Origin: Acetivibrio alkalicellulosi
GTDB lineage: Bacteria > Bacillota > Clostridia > Acetivibrionales > Acetivibrionaceae
Assembly: GCA_008125075.1 (NCBI GenBank)
Contig: VLTH01000002.1
Coordinates: 1,781,451-1,845,450 of the forward strand
Direction: 5' to 3'
Length of the DNA stretch: 64,000 bases
Position numbers and translations under genes: made by a program. This document shows positions 27,028 through 36,854 of the stretch, piece by piece. Position 1 is the first letter of the stretch; each line of letters opens with the position of its first letter. Under the pieces are notes generated by a model that did no database searches, was not told the DNA's origin, and worked only from the letters and a program-made list of their open reading frames with translations.

Positions 27028-28116
27028 TCAGTTTGTTAATTCTATATACAGTTTTTTTAACTCCTTAGCATTCTCTTTTACATTATACCCTGCCCTGGTT
27101 ATTTGTTTTACTATGCTATCTTTAATTAGGTTTCTATCAATCAACTTTATTTTGTTTATCTTATTAGCCCATTCTTTTGAACCAGCTTCTAAAGGCATAA
27201 ATTCAACAAGATCAGTGAGCTTTACTTCTTTGGTAACTTTGTCTGACACTAAACATGGCAAACATGCTATCTGCCATTCCACAACCACATTAGGTAAACC
27301 TTCATATCTAGATGGTAGTACCATAATATCCATAGCCTGAACCAGTCTTTCAACCTCTAATGATTTTCCTATAAATATAACTTGATTTTCCAATCCCAAC
27401 TTTTTCACTTTGCTTTTAATATCTTCTTTTAAACTACCATCACCAACCAATAATAAAACATACTCAGGATTTATTTTAACTAAATCATTAAATACTTCTA
27501 TAAGAAATTCATGATTTTTTTGATAATTGAAATATCCAACATGACCGATTACTTTTTTTCCATTTAATTTATATTTTTCTCTATATTCCTGGCGAGTTTT
27601 TTGATTAAAAGCAAATTTATCAATATCATTACCGTTTTTTATAACGGTAAATTTATTTCTCCTAAAAAGCCATTTACCTGCTTCTACTCCACATGCAAAG
27701 CCATCTGTGTAGGAAGTGTCAAATATTGGTCTTAATAGTTTATGTATTAATCTATGAACACACGTAGTATTTCTACTATGAGCTATTCTAACCTTTACTG
27801 CCTCTAATCTAGCTGCTAACATTTCTAATGCTAACGTACAACTATTTCCATGGGCATGAACAATATCATATTTGCCTTCAGATATAATTTTTCTCATAGT
27901 ATTAAAGTATTTAATGGGATTTCTTCTTCTCATTAATAACTCAAAAATTTTCCCATTATTAAGCTCTATTTCATCTCTTATTCTTTTTGGCACAACATTA
28001 GGAGCAATAAAATCAATAGACATATCATTTTTGTCCATATATCTATAATAATTCATAACACTCATTGTTATTCCTGATATCTCCATAGTGGTAGTCATAA
28101 TAATTAATACTCTCAA
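27028..28116 (-). CDS. Glycosyltransferase family 4 (EpsF-like)
   Basis: 362 residues, GT-B. ISGITMSVMNYYRYM and VHAHGN in the acceptor half; GHVGYFNYQKNHEFLIEVF and PSRYEGLPNVVVEWQIA in the donor half. The pattern is that of EpsF-like transferases in Gram-positive exopolysaccharide operons. Sugar specificity unknown. Confidence 0.88.
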   Translation of the reverse strand: MRVLIIMTTTMEISGITMSVMNYYRYMDKNDMSIDFIAPNVVPKRIRDEIELNNGKIFELLMRRRNPIKYFNTMRKIISEGKYDIVHAHGNSCTLALEMLAARLEAVKVRIAHSRNTTCVHRLIHKLLRPIFDTSYTDGFACGVEAGKWLFRRNKFTVIKNGNDIDKFAFNQKTRQEYREKYKLNGKKVIGHVGYFNYQKNHEFLIEVFNDLVKINPEYVLLLVGDGSLKEDIKSKVKKLGLENQVIFIGKSLEVERLVQAMDIMVLPSRYEGLPNVVVEWQIACLPCLVSDKVTKEVKLTDLVEFMPLEAGSKEWANKINKIKLIDRNLIKDSIVKQITRAGYNVKENAKELKKLYIELTN

Positions 28117-28182
28117 CTGTCTTTACCCTCCTATACTTAAAATCAAGCATCTATTCTTAAAAATTTCAATGAACTAAAATTA

Positions 28183-29055
28183 CTAATATAAACTTAAATT
28201 AATTAATTTTGATATTTCTATATCCTTTTCTAATGGTTCAAATGGAGATAAACCACCTGCAGGTGTAAAAGTTAATTCTCCAAAAATAATTCTACTTTTT
28301 ATAATATAAAAATCCACACGCACAAAAGGAAATCCTTCTGATAAACTCTTAGATATATGTATTAACTCAGGAAGCACTATTGGTTTTTCAATTTCTCTTG
28401 TAAATGAAGGATATCTTCCTTTTCTTAACTCAAGTCTATTCCATTTTGTATCAAAAAAATCTTGAGTTTGGGAAAATTCTCTATCTTTAATTACTTGTAT
28501 AAACGCAGGTTGTCCATTAAAACAAAAAATCTTATAGTCTGTAAGAACTCCACCATCTTCATATAAATACTTCTCACACAAAAGCCTTGGCTTTATTTTT
28601 GAATACTGTGGCTCTTTTTTTATTTTTGAAAAATCTGTTTCTAACCATGCTTTCATTTTTTTCTTAGCTTCATCAATATTTAAATTTCTCTTATTTTGAC
28701 AAACTAAATTATAGCCACAACCATGTGTTCCTTTTATTACAAATTCATTTGGCAATTCCTCAAAATTAATTTCTTCAACTCTATTAAAAATACCAATAAT
28801 ATCATTTAAATATTTATCTCCAATTTTTTGTTTAACGTAATCTCTTACTAAATATTTATCAACATAATTACTATATCTTTGTAAATTACCATATAATTTA
28901 ATCCATTGTATTTTTTCACCAAAATATTTTGGGTCCTTTAAATTTAATACTTTTTTATATCCTCTAGCATGTTCAAGATACAAAACAATCTTTGCTGGCA
29001 TAACACAAAGCATTTTATAGTAAATATTCTTCATTATTTCCAAAAAAATCACCAT
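28183..29055 (-). CDS. TupA-like ATP-grasp protein
   Basis: 290 residues. NLKDPKYFGEKIQWIKLY, the Lys/Tyr/Asp-rich YVDKYLVRDYVK, GTHGCGYNLVC, RLLCEKYL and TDYKIFCFNGQPAFIQV mark the TupA-like ATP-grasp family, named after an enzyme of teichuronopeptide synthesis. ATP-grasp enzymes ligate carboxylates to amines, so it may attach an amino acid to a uronic acid of the polymer, which fits the Ugd pair in the same unit. ATG at 29055 follows the previous stop directly; an ATG 21 nt later is also possible. Confidence 0.82.
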   Translation of the reverse strand: MVIFLEIMKNIYYKMLCVMPAKIVLYLEHARGYKKVLNLKDPKYFGEKIQWIKLYGNLQRYSNYVDKYLVRDYVKQKIGDKYLNDIIGIFNRVEEINFEELPNEFVIKGTHGCGYNLVCQNKRNLNIDEAKKKMKAWLETDFSKIKKEPQYSKIKPRLLCEKYLYEDGGVLTDYKIFCFNGQPAFIQVIKDREFSQTQDFFDTKWNRLELRKGRYPSFTREIEKPIVLPELIHISKSLSEGFPFVRVDFYIIKSRIIFGELTFTPAGGLSPFEPLEKDIEISKLINLSLY

Positions 29056-29056
29056 C

Positions 29057-29539
29057 TCAAATTTTATTTATCAAGAAATTCTCAATTAACGATATAATAT
29101 TTCCCTGACCTTTAAATATCTTATCTATCGGTTTTTCACAAATTTTAGAAATTTGCTCACCAAGTAAATTAACATCTATCAATTTTAATATATATCCTTC
29201 ATCTGCAAAAAAATCAACTATTTGAAACTGATGATCATCTTCATGTTCTTTAAACTTAGCTTGTCTAGGTATTGCTATAATCTGTTTTTTAGCTTTTAAA
29301 CCTTTAACAATTGCACCTGTTCCTCCATGGGTAATAATTAACTCACTCTTATTTACTTTGTCTTCATATTCATCTGGAGACAAATATTGTTTGTAATCAT
29401 AGTATTTAGGTTTATATGTTGATGCTCCTATTTGAGCAAACACTTCATCAGTTATAAGTTTATTTTCAATAAGATTGTCTAATTCTATTAATAGCCTATT
29501 AAACTGAAATATTTGAGTTCCTGTACATATAAATATCAA
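29057..29539 (-). CDS. Glycosyltransferase subunit, PssE/Alg13-like
   Basis: 160 residues. MIFICTGTQIFQFNRLL, then IITHGGTGAIVKGLKAKKQIIAIPR, the donor-binding half of a GT28-type glycosyltransferase. It works with a separate membrane-associated Alg14-like partner, encoded by the next gene upstream with a 4-bp overlap. Confidence 0.88.
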   Translation of the reverse strand: MIFICTGTQIFQFNRLLIELDNLIENKLITDEVFAQIGASTYKPKYYDYKQYLSPDEYEDKVNKSELIITHGGTGAIVKGLKAKKQIIAIPRQAKFKEHEDDHQFQIVDFFADEGYILKLIDVNLLGEQISKICEKPIDKIFKGQGNIISLIENFLINKI

Positions 29540-29997
29540 TATATACTACCTCCATAAACTGCATTTGGATAATACTTTCTAAGTGACTCCCATTGTATAA
29601 TAAACAAATCAGCAAATTTGTACATTAACCTACCTGTTTTTGTTGGATCTTTTATTTTAGCAAAAGTCTCAATGAATATTATTTTTTTTCCTGTAAGTTT
29701 TGCTAAAACAGCAAATGGAATAACAATCATCGAACCTGTGCTTATTATCACTTTTGGTCTTTCTTTCACCCATATTCTTAAAGCTAATATGAAATTTATA
29801 ACAAACTTAAATATTAGCAACTTATCTGTATGACTTATTTGAATCATATAATAATCAGCCTTATCAGATGTCAAAACCTTTTCTGTAATTACACATGAAT
29901 TATATTTCTTCATTAAGGGTTTTAACATCTTTAGTTGTTCAAAATGACCTCCAGATGAAGATATAAATAATAACTTAGGAGTTTTTTTAGAACTCAT
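29536..29997 (-). CDS. Glycosyltransferase subunit, PssD/Alg14-like
   Basis: 153 residues. LLFISSSGGHFEQLKML at the N-terminus, then KPKVIISTGSMIVIPFAVL-like hydrophobic segment and FIETFAKIKDPTKTGRLMY. This is the acceptor-binding, membrane-anchoring half of a bipartite glycosyltransferase (Cps14F/PssD). The stop overlaps the start of the PssE-like gene. Confidence 0.88.
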   Translation of the reverse strand: MSSKKTPKLLFISSSGGHFEQLKMLKPLMKKYNSCVITEKVLTSDKADYYMIQISHTDKLLIFKFVINFILALRIWVKERPKVIISTGSMIVIPFAVLAKLTGKKIIFIETFAKIKDPTKTGRLMYKFADLFIIQWESLRKYYPNAVYGGSIY

Positions 29998-29999
29998 AT

Positions 30000-30893
30000 T
30001 TACTCACCACCTATAACAATTTGAGTTTTTTTATCTATTTTTATAGGATTAATAATTTTATTAATCATAAATGTAATATTCTTTTGCTTACCTATAAAAA
30101 AGCTCGCTAAACGATTAATTAAAATTGCAATCCATCTAGGAATATACATAATAAACTTACAGTTTCCATTTTTGCATTCTTCATTAAGTTTTAATCTTGT
30201 ATTTATTTTATTTTCATCTGAAACATTTATAATTCCTGTATATTTACTTTCATTATCGCACCAGTTTAAAATCAACTGTACAACTTTACTTAAAGACAAG
30301 AATTCATATTCTAATCCACTACCAATTATGTAACCCAATTTAGGATATTTTATAAAATATCTTTTTTGTATATCTATTTGATTTTCTTTTGAATAAATTG
30401 GAGCAAATCTAGCTATTAAAAAAGGTTGTTTTGCTATTTCTATCAAGGCTTGCTCAGCTAAAACTTTTGACTTTGCATAAAAACCTATTGGAGTAGGTTT
30501 TGTATTTTCGGTAATCATATCATCTTGTATTCCATAAACATCAATAGTGCTTGAAAAGAATATTGGAATATTTTTCTCTGTTGCAATCTCAAATATTTGT
30601 CTGCTTACTAATGTATTAATTCTGTAATATCTACTCCATGATAACTTAATCCCTTTCCTAGAATGTGCAATAGCAGCCAAATGGATTACATTTGAAAAAT
30701 TATATTGTTTAAAAATGTCTTTCAACCTTGAGTAATCAGTTAAGTCCATTGAAATATAATTATAATTCTCATGTTTCACTTTTGATATAGGCTCCATTGA
30801 GATTCCAGTTACTTTATTGTTTTTCTTTAGTAAAGCTTCAACAACTTGAGATCCAACCATTCCATTGCTACCTGTCACAACTATATGCTTCAT
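30000..30893 (-). CDS. NAD-dependent epimerase/dehydratase family protein
   Basis: 297 residues. Extended SDR with VTGSNGMVGSQVVEAL and catalytic YAKSK; SSTIDVYG upstream of it. Substrate unknown; probably a nucleotide-sugar epimerase or reductase of unit B. The C-terminal helix IPRWIAILINRLASFF is amphipathic. It overlaps the deacetylase gene by 4 bp. Confidence 0.8.
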   Translation of the reverse strand: MKHIVVTGSNGMVGSQVVEALLKKNNKVTGISMEPISKVKHENYNYISMDLTDYSRLKDIFKQYNFSNVIHLAAIAHSRKGIKLSWSRYYRINTLVSRQIFEIATEKNIPIFFSSTIDVYGIQDDMITENTKPTPIGFYAKSKVLAEQALIEIAKQPFLIARFAPIYSKENQIDIQKRYFIKYPKLGYIIGSGLEYEFLSLSKVVQLILNWCDNESKYTGIINVSDENKINTRLKLNEECKNGNCKFIMYIPRWIAILINRLASFFIGKQKNITFMINKIINPIKIDKKTQIVIGGE

Positions 30894-31735
30894 GATTGTA
30901 ACCTCTCATTCATATCATATTCTAGTGTTCTAAACTCAGCTCCCATAGTTTTAAGAAAAGAAATAATTTTCCTTATCTTCTTTAGGTTTCTTTTCCTGCC
31001 TACTTCAAATCTAAACTTAGTCTTTTTGTTAATTTCCTTTGGCAATTTAATTTCCTTTGAAGTTAATTCAAATGGATGTAAATATAATAAGAAATTATCT
31101 TTTTGTTTTGCATATTTTTTTATTAATACTTTTATTAACCAGTATGGAATTAATCTTATATACCCACCACCAGATATAGGTACACTATATTTAAAAACTC
31201 TGTGGGTTGGTATTTCATACTCGAAATAATCATTTTGAACAAACACCAAGTCCTCAATTTCATTATATCCTGATAAATCTAAATTTCTATACAACGGATG
31301 GTGTTCAAATTTTATGTAACTACTGTCATATTTATATCCAATTGATTTTAAAATCTCTAACTTATCACGATCAATTGAAAAACAAGATGCACGATATCCT
31401 TTAATTTCACGTTCAGTACATTTTTCTAATAGTGCTTTAGCTTTTAAGACTTCTTCTTTAAAATCATTCAAATTTTTATTATAAAGAAGCTCATGATCAT
31501 ATCCGTGACATGCTATTTCATGACCTCTTCTGCTAATTTCTCTAATAATATCAGAATTTCTTTCCAAAACATTTGCAAGAACAAAGAAAGTTCCCTTTAT
31601 TTTATATTCATCTAACAAGTCTAAAAAATCTATGATTTCTGGAATAACTTCAACATTTTTATTTAGATTGATACCTTTAAAATAATCTAAGTCATACCAT
31701 TCTTCTATATCAACTGTTATGTATACATACTTCAT
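30890..31735 (-). CDS. Polysaccharide deacetylase family protein (DUF3473 type)
   Basis: 281 residues. NodB-fold motifs: TVDIEEWYD (metal and catalytic Asp), GHEIACHGYDHE (H-x3-5-H metal ligands), GYRASCFSID, and YLHPFE near the C-terminus. This subfamily is frequent in exopolysaccharide loci and removes N-acetyl groups from lipid-linked sugars or the polymer. No signal peptide, so it acts in the cytoplasm. Overlaps the sugar transferase gene by 4 bp (ATGA). Confidence 0.85.
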   Translation of the reverse strand: MKYVYITVDIEEWYDLDYFKGINLNKNVEVIPEIIDFLDLLDEYKIKGTFFVLANVLERNSDIIREISRRGHEIACHGYDHELLYNKNLNDFKEEVLKAKALLEKCTEREIKGYRASCFSIDRDKLEILKSIGYKYDSSYIKFEHHPLYRNLDLSGYNEIEDLVFVQNDYFEYEIPTHRVFKYSVPISGGGYIRLIPYWLIKVLIKKYAKQKDNFLLYLHPFELTSKEIKLPKEINKKTKFRFEVGRKRNLKKIRKIISFLKTMGAEFRTLEYDMNERLQS

Positions 31736-32373
31736 ATTTTGACATTCTCCTTTTCTGGTGAAGCATGAGATAATTTACTGTCAACACCAGTCCCTCCTTC
31801 AACAATCCCATCACTTTTTAATACACTAAGAATTGTGCCAAAAAAGCATTTTAAATCCATGATAAATCCAATTTTATCAACATATTCTCCATCTAGTTTA
31901 GCTTTATCTTCAATTTCTAACTCATCTCTGCCATTAATCTGTGCCCAGCCCGTAAGACCTACAGGTACATCATTTGCACCATACTTATCTCTTTCTTCAA
32001 TCAAGTCATACTGATTCCACAGAGCTGGCCTTGGACCAACTATGCTCATATCCCCTGTGAATATATTCCATATCTGTGGCAATTCATCAAGACTTGTTTT
32101 TCGTAAAATCTTTCCAACCTTTGTTATCCACTTTTCTGGGTTAGCAAGAAGATGTGTGGGAATGTTCTTTGGTGTTTCTATCCTCATAGTTCTAAACTTT
32201 ACTATATTGAAATGTCTCTTATTTATTCCAATTCTCTTTTGCTTAAATAAAACAGGTCCCTTAGAATCAAGTTTGATTGCTATAATAATAACTAAAAATA
32301 TAGGAGAAGTAATAATCATACCTAGCAAGGATAAAATAATATCAAAAATTCTTTTTGTTTTCAAATATTCCAT
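31732..32373 (-). CDS. Initiating sugar-phosphate transferase (unit B)
   Basis: 213 residues. One N-terminal membrane helix (IILSLLGMIITSPIFLVIIIAI), then KRIGINKRHFNIVKFRTM, KTSLDELPQIWNIFTGDMSIVGPRP and GLTGWAQINGRD, the signature of small PglC-type enzymes that move a sugar 1-phosphate onto undecaprenyl phosphate. It is the first gene of unit B. It is paralogous to 45972-46583, which starts unit A. Confidence 0.92.
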   Translation of the reverse strand: MEYLKTKRIFDIILSLLGMIITSPIFLVIIIAIKLDSKGPVLFKQKRIGINKRHFNIVKFRTMRIETPKNIPTHLLANPEKWITKVGKILRKTSLDELPQIWNIFTGDMSIVGPRPALWNQYDLIEERDKYGANDVPVGLTGWAQINGRDELEIEDKAKLDGEYVDKIGFIMDLKCFFGTILSVLKSDGIVEGGTGVDSKLSHASPEKENVKI

Positions 32374-32449
32374 TTTCTATTCCCCTTATAAATAAAATCA
32401 TTACTCTCGTCTCACCCCATTACTTTCCTTTGTATACAAATACATTTAA

Positions 32450-32478
32450 ATTATACCTTACAGGTAATTTTTTTTCAA
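32450..32478 (-). promoter_or_regulatory. Promoter of polysaccharide unit B
   Basis: TTGAAA, 17-bp spacer, TATAAT on the minus strand, giving a leader of about 70 nt before the sugar transferase start. Confidence 0.75.
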
Positions 32479-32597
32479 TAACTTAATACTTTTATTTCTT
32501 ATATATATTATATTTTTTACATATCATCCAGCATTTTTTTGATTTTCAGATATTGCCTCTTTATTCTACTTAAGTATCTCTTAGCCATTCTAATATA

Positions 32598-32708
32598 TAT
32601 TTAATTCATTATAATCAAACTTAACAGGCTTTGCAATAAAAATCTTTTCATGCTTTGTATCTGTTATCCCTAATTCTGCAAGTAATAACTCTACAAAAAG
32701 TTTTCATC
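32598..32708 (-). pseudogene. Remnant of a PglF/CapD-type dehydratase gene
   Basis: Closely matches 46752-46860 within the dehydratase gene (the segment coding for the ETKHQKIFIGKPVKFDYNEL region), with substitutions and loss of everything else. It lies before the unit B sugar transferase, as the intact dehydratase does in unit A. The remainder of the 32374-32835 gap holds the unit B promoter and unit A terminator. Confidence 0.85.
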
Positions 32709-32767
32709 TATAACAGTTATATATATTATATTATCTAAACTAATATCACTTAACTTGTAAAATATAT

Positions 32768-32794
32768 AAAAAAAGTACTCTATAAAAAGAGTAC
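32768..32794 (-). terminator. Intrinsic terminator ending polysaccharide unit A
   Basis: GTACTCT-TTTTAT-AGAGTAC on the minus strand (arms 32788-32794 and 32775-32781), followed by a U-run. It lies about 40 nt after the wecB stop and is a near copy of the terminator at 20136-20161. Confidence 0.82.
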
Positions 32795-32835
32795 CTATTT
32801 GAATTTCCGATTCCTAGTATTTACTTTTCAATATA

Positions 32836-33933
32836 TTACTTCATACATATTATGTCCACAATCCTCTTACTTGCAAAACCATCTCCATAAGGATTACTTG
32901 CTTTACTCATCTTATCATATTCTTCTTTATCCTCAAGAAGGTTTTTAAAGGTCTTGTATATAACATCTTCATCTGTACCAACAAGTTTTAACGTTCCTGC
33001 TTCAATTCCTTCTGGTCGCTCTGTTGTATCTCTCATAACTAAAACAGGTTTACCAAGACTTGGAGCCTCTTCTTGTATTCCTCCGCTATCTGTTAAAATA
33101 AGATATGACCTTGAAAGGAAATTATGAAAATCCACAACCTCTAAAGGCTCTATTAATCTTATTCTATCTGTGTTTCCTAGTATATCTCTAGCAGCTTCTC
33201 TTACCACTGGATTCATATGAATTGGATAAATAGCTTTAATATCAGGCTTTTCGTCTATAATTCTTTTAATAGATCTAAACATGTTTCTCATAGGTTGCCC
33301 AAGATTTTCTCTTCTATGAGCTGTTATCATAATCAGTCTGCTATCTGATGCCCATTCTAAATGCTCATGGGTGTATTCTTTCCTAACTGTAGTTTTTAGT
33401 GCATCTATTGCTGTATTTCCTGTTACAAAAATAGTTGAAGGGTCTTTTCCCTCTTTTAAAAGGTTTTCTTTTGAAACTTTGGTAGGTGCAAAATTGTAAT
33501 TTGCCATAATACCTACAGCCTGTCGATTAAACTCCTCTGGGTATGGAGAGTAAATATTATATGTTCTAAGACCTGCTTCAACATGACCTACCTGTATTTG
33601 TAGATAAAAGCATGCCAATGAAGTAACAAATGTAGTTGATGTATCACCATGCACCAATACTATATCTGGCCTTACCGTCTCTAAAACAGACTTCATCTTT
33701 TCTAAAATATTTATAGTCACATCAAATAATGTTTGTTTTTCTTTCATTATAGATAAATCATAATCAGGTACTACATCAAAGGCGGTTAAAACCTGGTCTA
33801 ACATCTCTCTATGCTGACCTGTCACACATACCAATGTATTTATATTATCTCTTGTTTTTAATTCCTTAACAAGTGGACACATTTTAATAGCTTCTGGTCT
33901 TGTTCCAAATACTACCATAACTTTTTTAAGCAT
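32836..33933 (-). CDS. wecB: UDP-N-acetylglucosamine 2-epimerase (non-hydrolysing)
   Basis: 365 residues. VFGTRPEAIKMCPL, HGDTSTT, HVEAGLRT, ITAHRRENLG and LTDSGGIQEEAPSLGKP are all family motifs. It interconverts UDP-GlcNAc and UDP-ManNAc. It is the last gene of unit A. No UDP-ManNAc dehydrogenase was recognised nearby, so ManNAc itself or a derivative made elsewhere is the likely product. Confidence 0.95.
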   Translation of the reverse strand: MLKKVMVVFGTRPEAIKMCPLVKELKTRDNINTLVCVTGQHREMLDQVLTAFDVVPDYDLSIMKEKQTLFDVTINILEKMKSVLETVRPDIVLVHGDTSTTFVTSLACFYLQIQVGHVEAGLRTYNIYSPYPEEFNRQAVGIMANYNFAPTKVSKENLLKEGKDPSTIFVTGNTAIDALKTTVRKEYTHEHLEWASDSRLIMITAHRRENLGQPMRNMFRSIKRIIDEKPDIKAIYPIHMNPVVREAARDILGNTDRIRLIEPLEVVDFHNFLSRSYLILTDSGGIQEEAPSLGKPVLVMRDTTERPEGIEAGTLKLVGTDEDVIYKTFKNLLEDKEEYDKMSKASNPYGDGFASKRIVDIICMK

Positions 33934-34213
33934 ATCCTTACACCTCTTATTAGTATTTACTAATCTATTAATTAACTATACTCTTAGAATCTCAGAAGGC
34001 CTTATTTTAAGATTAATTTATCATTATTTCCTGAAAATTAGTTTATATTATATTCAATAATCACTTAAAACACTATAACACATCTTATGCTTTGACAATT
34101 TGCCAATTCTACAATAAATCAATTTCATGTATGTTAAGTCCATGCTCATCAAAACTTTATAGCTTATTGTTTTTATATACTAAGGTTAATTTTGGTTAAT
34201 TACCAATTACCTT

Positions 34214-35686
34214 TTATATTGTAACTTTTTTTTGGTTTTTTCCACTTCTAAATTTCTTTATTTCTTTTAACACATAAATATAAGGTTCTAACTTAAACAT
34301 ATTTGAAAATAAAACATAAGTAATAACTCCTATTAATACTTGAAGAAATAAAGTTAAATATTGTTGCAAATTAATTAATTGAATTAAATAAACAATTCCT
34401 CCCATAAAAAGTGATATTAGTAGAGATGGTAATAAGTCTCTTAGTTGTTCTAAATAACTATAACCTACTAGTTTTTTGTTAGGGAATATATTTATTATCA
34501 TTGATATTAAGCTAGCAATCAATGTGCCTAAGGCTATAGCATAGACACCAAATTTAATACTAATCACTAAAATTAAAAACTCGATAATCTTTTTAATTAT
34601 CTCCAATCGCAAAATTATGCTACTGTAACCTAATCCTTTAATTGCTTGTATATTTCCACTATGGATTGGTTTTAACATAAATGAAATACAAAATATTTGC
34701 ATAAATGGTACGCTAGGTAGCCATTTTTCTGTTAAAAGTATTTTTGTTAAAGGTTCTGCAATTACAGCAAGACCTATCATTATTGGAAAAATAATAAATG
34801 AACTTGTTGTTATAGAACGTCTCATTATTTCTTTCACTCTTTTTTTATTATCTTGATTAAAAGAATATGCTGGTAACATAACTGCTTGAATTGAATCATC
34901 AATATTTCTAATTATCAACGATGGAAATTGTTTACCCCTATTAAAAAATGCTAACATAGATGATGTATACATCTTTCCTATTACAAGTCCTCTTATATCA
35001 TAAGATAATGTTCCAATAAAATTGGTGAGAAGCATATTGGTTCCAAAACTAAATAATCCTTTTAACCTTTTTATTGAAAATACTAATTTAGGCCTCCATT
35101 TAACTGTAAACCACATTACTAAAGTTACAATAAACTGATTTACTATTTGCTGTGTTATTAGAGCCCATACACCAAATCCTTTAAAAGCTAAGACAATACT
35201 TAAAACACCTGATATAACAATTGCTAATAAACTGCTATATAATAGTTTTTTGAATTGAAACCGCTTAGTCAATATTGCAATTTGGACTGAATTTATTGCA
35301 CCTAAAAATAACGTTACGGATAGAACTTTAAGCAAAACTACTAATTGAGATTCATTGTAAAATTTCGCAATAAACGGCGATGCATAAATCAAAATAATGT
35401 AAATAATTCCTGCCATAATTAAATTAACATAAAAAACCGTAGAAAAATCAATTTCATCTGCATTCTTTTTTTGAATTAAAGCAGTGCTAAAACCTTTTTG
35501 GACAAACACATTAGCTAAACTAATAAATATTGTCATAAGAGCTATTAATCCATATTCTTCAGGTAGAACTAACCTTGCTAATAATATAGAAACTAAAAAG
35601 CTTATTCCTTGTGTTCCACCTCTTTCTATAAATTTCCAAAATAGTGAAGTTACAACTTTACTTTTTGTCACTTCATTATCATTCAT
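34214..35686 (-). CDS. Polysaccharide flippase, Wzx/WzxC-like (unit A)
   Basis: 490 residues from ATG 35686, chosen for AGGGGG 7 nt upstream. About 14 transmembrane helices. FIERGGTQGISFLVSILLARL with PEEYGLIALM is the MOP-family N-terminal signature; RGKQFPSLIIRNIDDSIQ resembles the WzxC/teichuronate-exporter branch. It moves the unit A repeat across the membrane. Confidence 0.9.
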   Translation of the reverse strand: MNDNEVTKSKVVTSLFWKFIERGGTQGISFLVSILLARLVLPEEYGLIALMTIFISLANVFVQKGFSTALIQKKNADEIDFSTVFYVNLIMAGIIYIILIYASPFIAKFYNESQLVVLLKVLSVTLFLGAINSVQIAILTKRFQFKKLLYSSLLAIVISGVLSIVLAFKGFGVWALITQQIVNQFIVTLVMWFTVKWRPKLVFSIKRLKGLFSFGTNMLLTNFIGTLSYDIRGLVIGKMYTSSMLAFFNRGKQFPSLIIRNIDDSIQAVMLPAYSFNQDNKKRVKEIMRRSITTSSFIIFPIMIGLAVIAEPLTKILLTEKWLPSVPFMQIFCISFMLKPIHSGNIQAIKGLGYSSIILRLEIIKKIIEFLILVISIKFGVYAIALGTLIASLISMIINIFPNKKLVGYSYLEQLRDLLPSLLISLFMGGIVYLIQLINLQQYLTLFLQVLIGVITYVLFSNMFKLEPYIYVLKEIKKFRSGKNQKKVTI

Positions 35687-35759
35687 ACACAAGCCCCCTT
35701 TAAATATAGCTTATTTCAAAATGTATAGTTTTATATAAAACACTCTTTATATGGTATTA

Positions 35760-36854
35760 TTATTCTTTTTTCTCAATATACTTGATATTATCTTCAATAA
35801 TTAAGGATGCTCTATTTAAAATAGTTTCTGGAAAAGGATTAATTTTAACTTCCCATAAAGATCTTTGCATTATAAAAACAATGAAATAAAACAATCTATT
35901 ATTACTATCATACTTTATATTAAAAATTGAAAACAATTCTTTCAATTCATCATCAATAAACCCTTCAAAATAATATTTGATATTTCTTGATGTGTAGAAG
36001 TAATTAAAAAAATCATAAAAGAAAATATATTTATTTGAGTCTTCCCAATCAATAAAATAACATCCACCATCATTCAAAAGAATATTATGGTAACCTAAGT
36101 CTCCATGTTGATTTACTAAAGGCCAATCATATATATCTCTGTCTAAATTAATTATTATATTACTAACTAGACTAATTAATTTATGATGTTTCACTACTTT
36201 TTTGAATTCCTTATATAACTTTCCAGTTCTAATTTTTACTATTTTTTTCTTGTCTATATTCTGATAATATTCTTTGTAATTTGAAAATATATCGAAGATA
36301 ACTTTTGCTTTATCATTCTCATCCCATAAATTATGCGGTTTAAAGTCTAAATATTCTTCAGTGTATTTACGTTCTTCTAAGTCAAATTGTGTTATTGGAA
36401 TCATGAAATATTTTGAAAACAACTCATAATTAAAGGCTAATGTAAGCAATTTATCTTCATTGCATAAAAACACTACATTTTTCTTTTGTTTAAAATCAAA
36501 AATTCTAATATCCTTATTTCTTGTAACCATAACTAATGTACCTTGAAGTTCACTACTACAACTATTATCGTTTGATATTGCCATCATATTACTTATAAAA
36601 TATATAATAAATTTTCTTATGAAGTTTTGTCTTTTTTTGCTCAAGTGCATAACATTTTTTTGAATAAATTGCTTTGTACTATAATCGTTTACGTATATTA
36701 GTTTTTTTCCACTAGAACTTATAATTTTATATTTTCCAGGAACTAAATACTTTTGCTTTTCAAGTATTATCTTTCTCAACTCTTTTTTTTCTGAAATAGC
36801 CTGCTTTATATATTTAATTAACTTGATAGGATAAAACAATACTCTTTTTTTCAT
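35760..36854 (-). CDS. Aminoglycoside-phosphotransferase-fold protein
   Basis: 364 residues. The kinase-like core is visible late in the protein: LVNQHGDLGYHNILLNDGGC (catalytic HGD loop, Asn) and YFIDWEDSNKYIFFYDFFN (metal-binding Asp). The APH/choline-kinase fold usually phosphorylates small hydroxylated substrates. In a polysaccharide operon it may phosphorylate a sugar or polyol; the substrate cannot be told. The N-terminal half is unfamiliar and Lys-rich. Confidence 0.65.
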   Translation of the reverse strand: MKKRVLFYPIKLIKYIKQAISEKKELRKIILEKQKYLVPGKYKIISSSGKKLIYVNDYSTKQFIQKNVMHLSKKRQNFIRKFIIYFISNMMAISNDNSCSSELQGTLVMVTRNKDIRIFDFKQKKNVVFLCNEDKLLTLAFNYELFSKYFMIPITQFDLEERKYTEEYLDFKPHNLWDENDKAKVIFDIFSNYKEYYQNIDKKKIVKIRTGKLYKEFKKVVKHHKLISLVSNIIINLDRDIYDWPLVNQHGDLGYHNILLNDGGCYFIDWEDSNKYIFFYDFFNYFYTSRNIKYYFEGFIDDELKELFSIFNIKYDSNNRLFYFIVFIMQRSLWEVKINPFPETILNRASLIIEDNIKYIEKKE

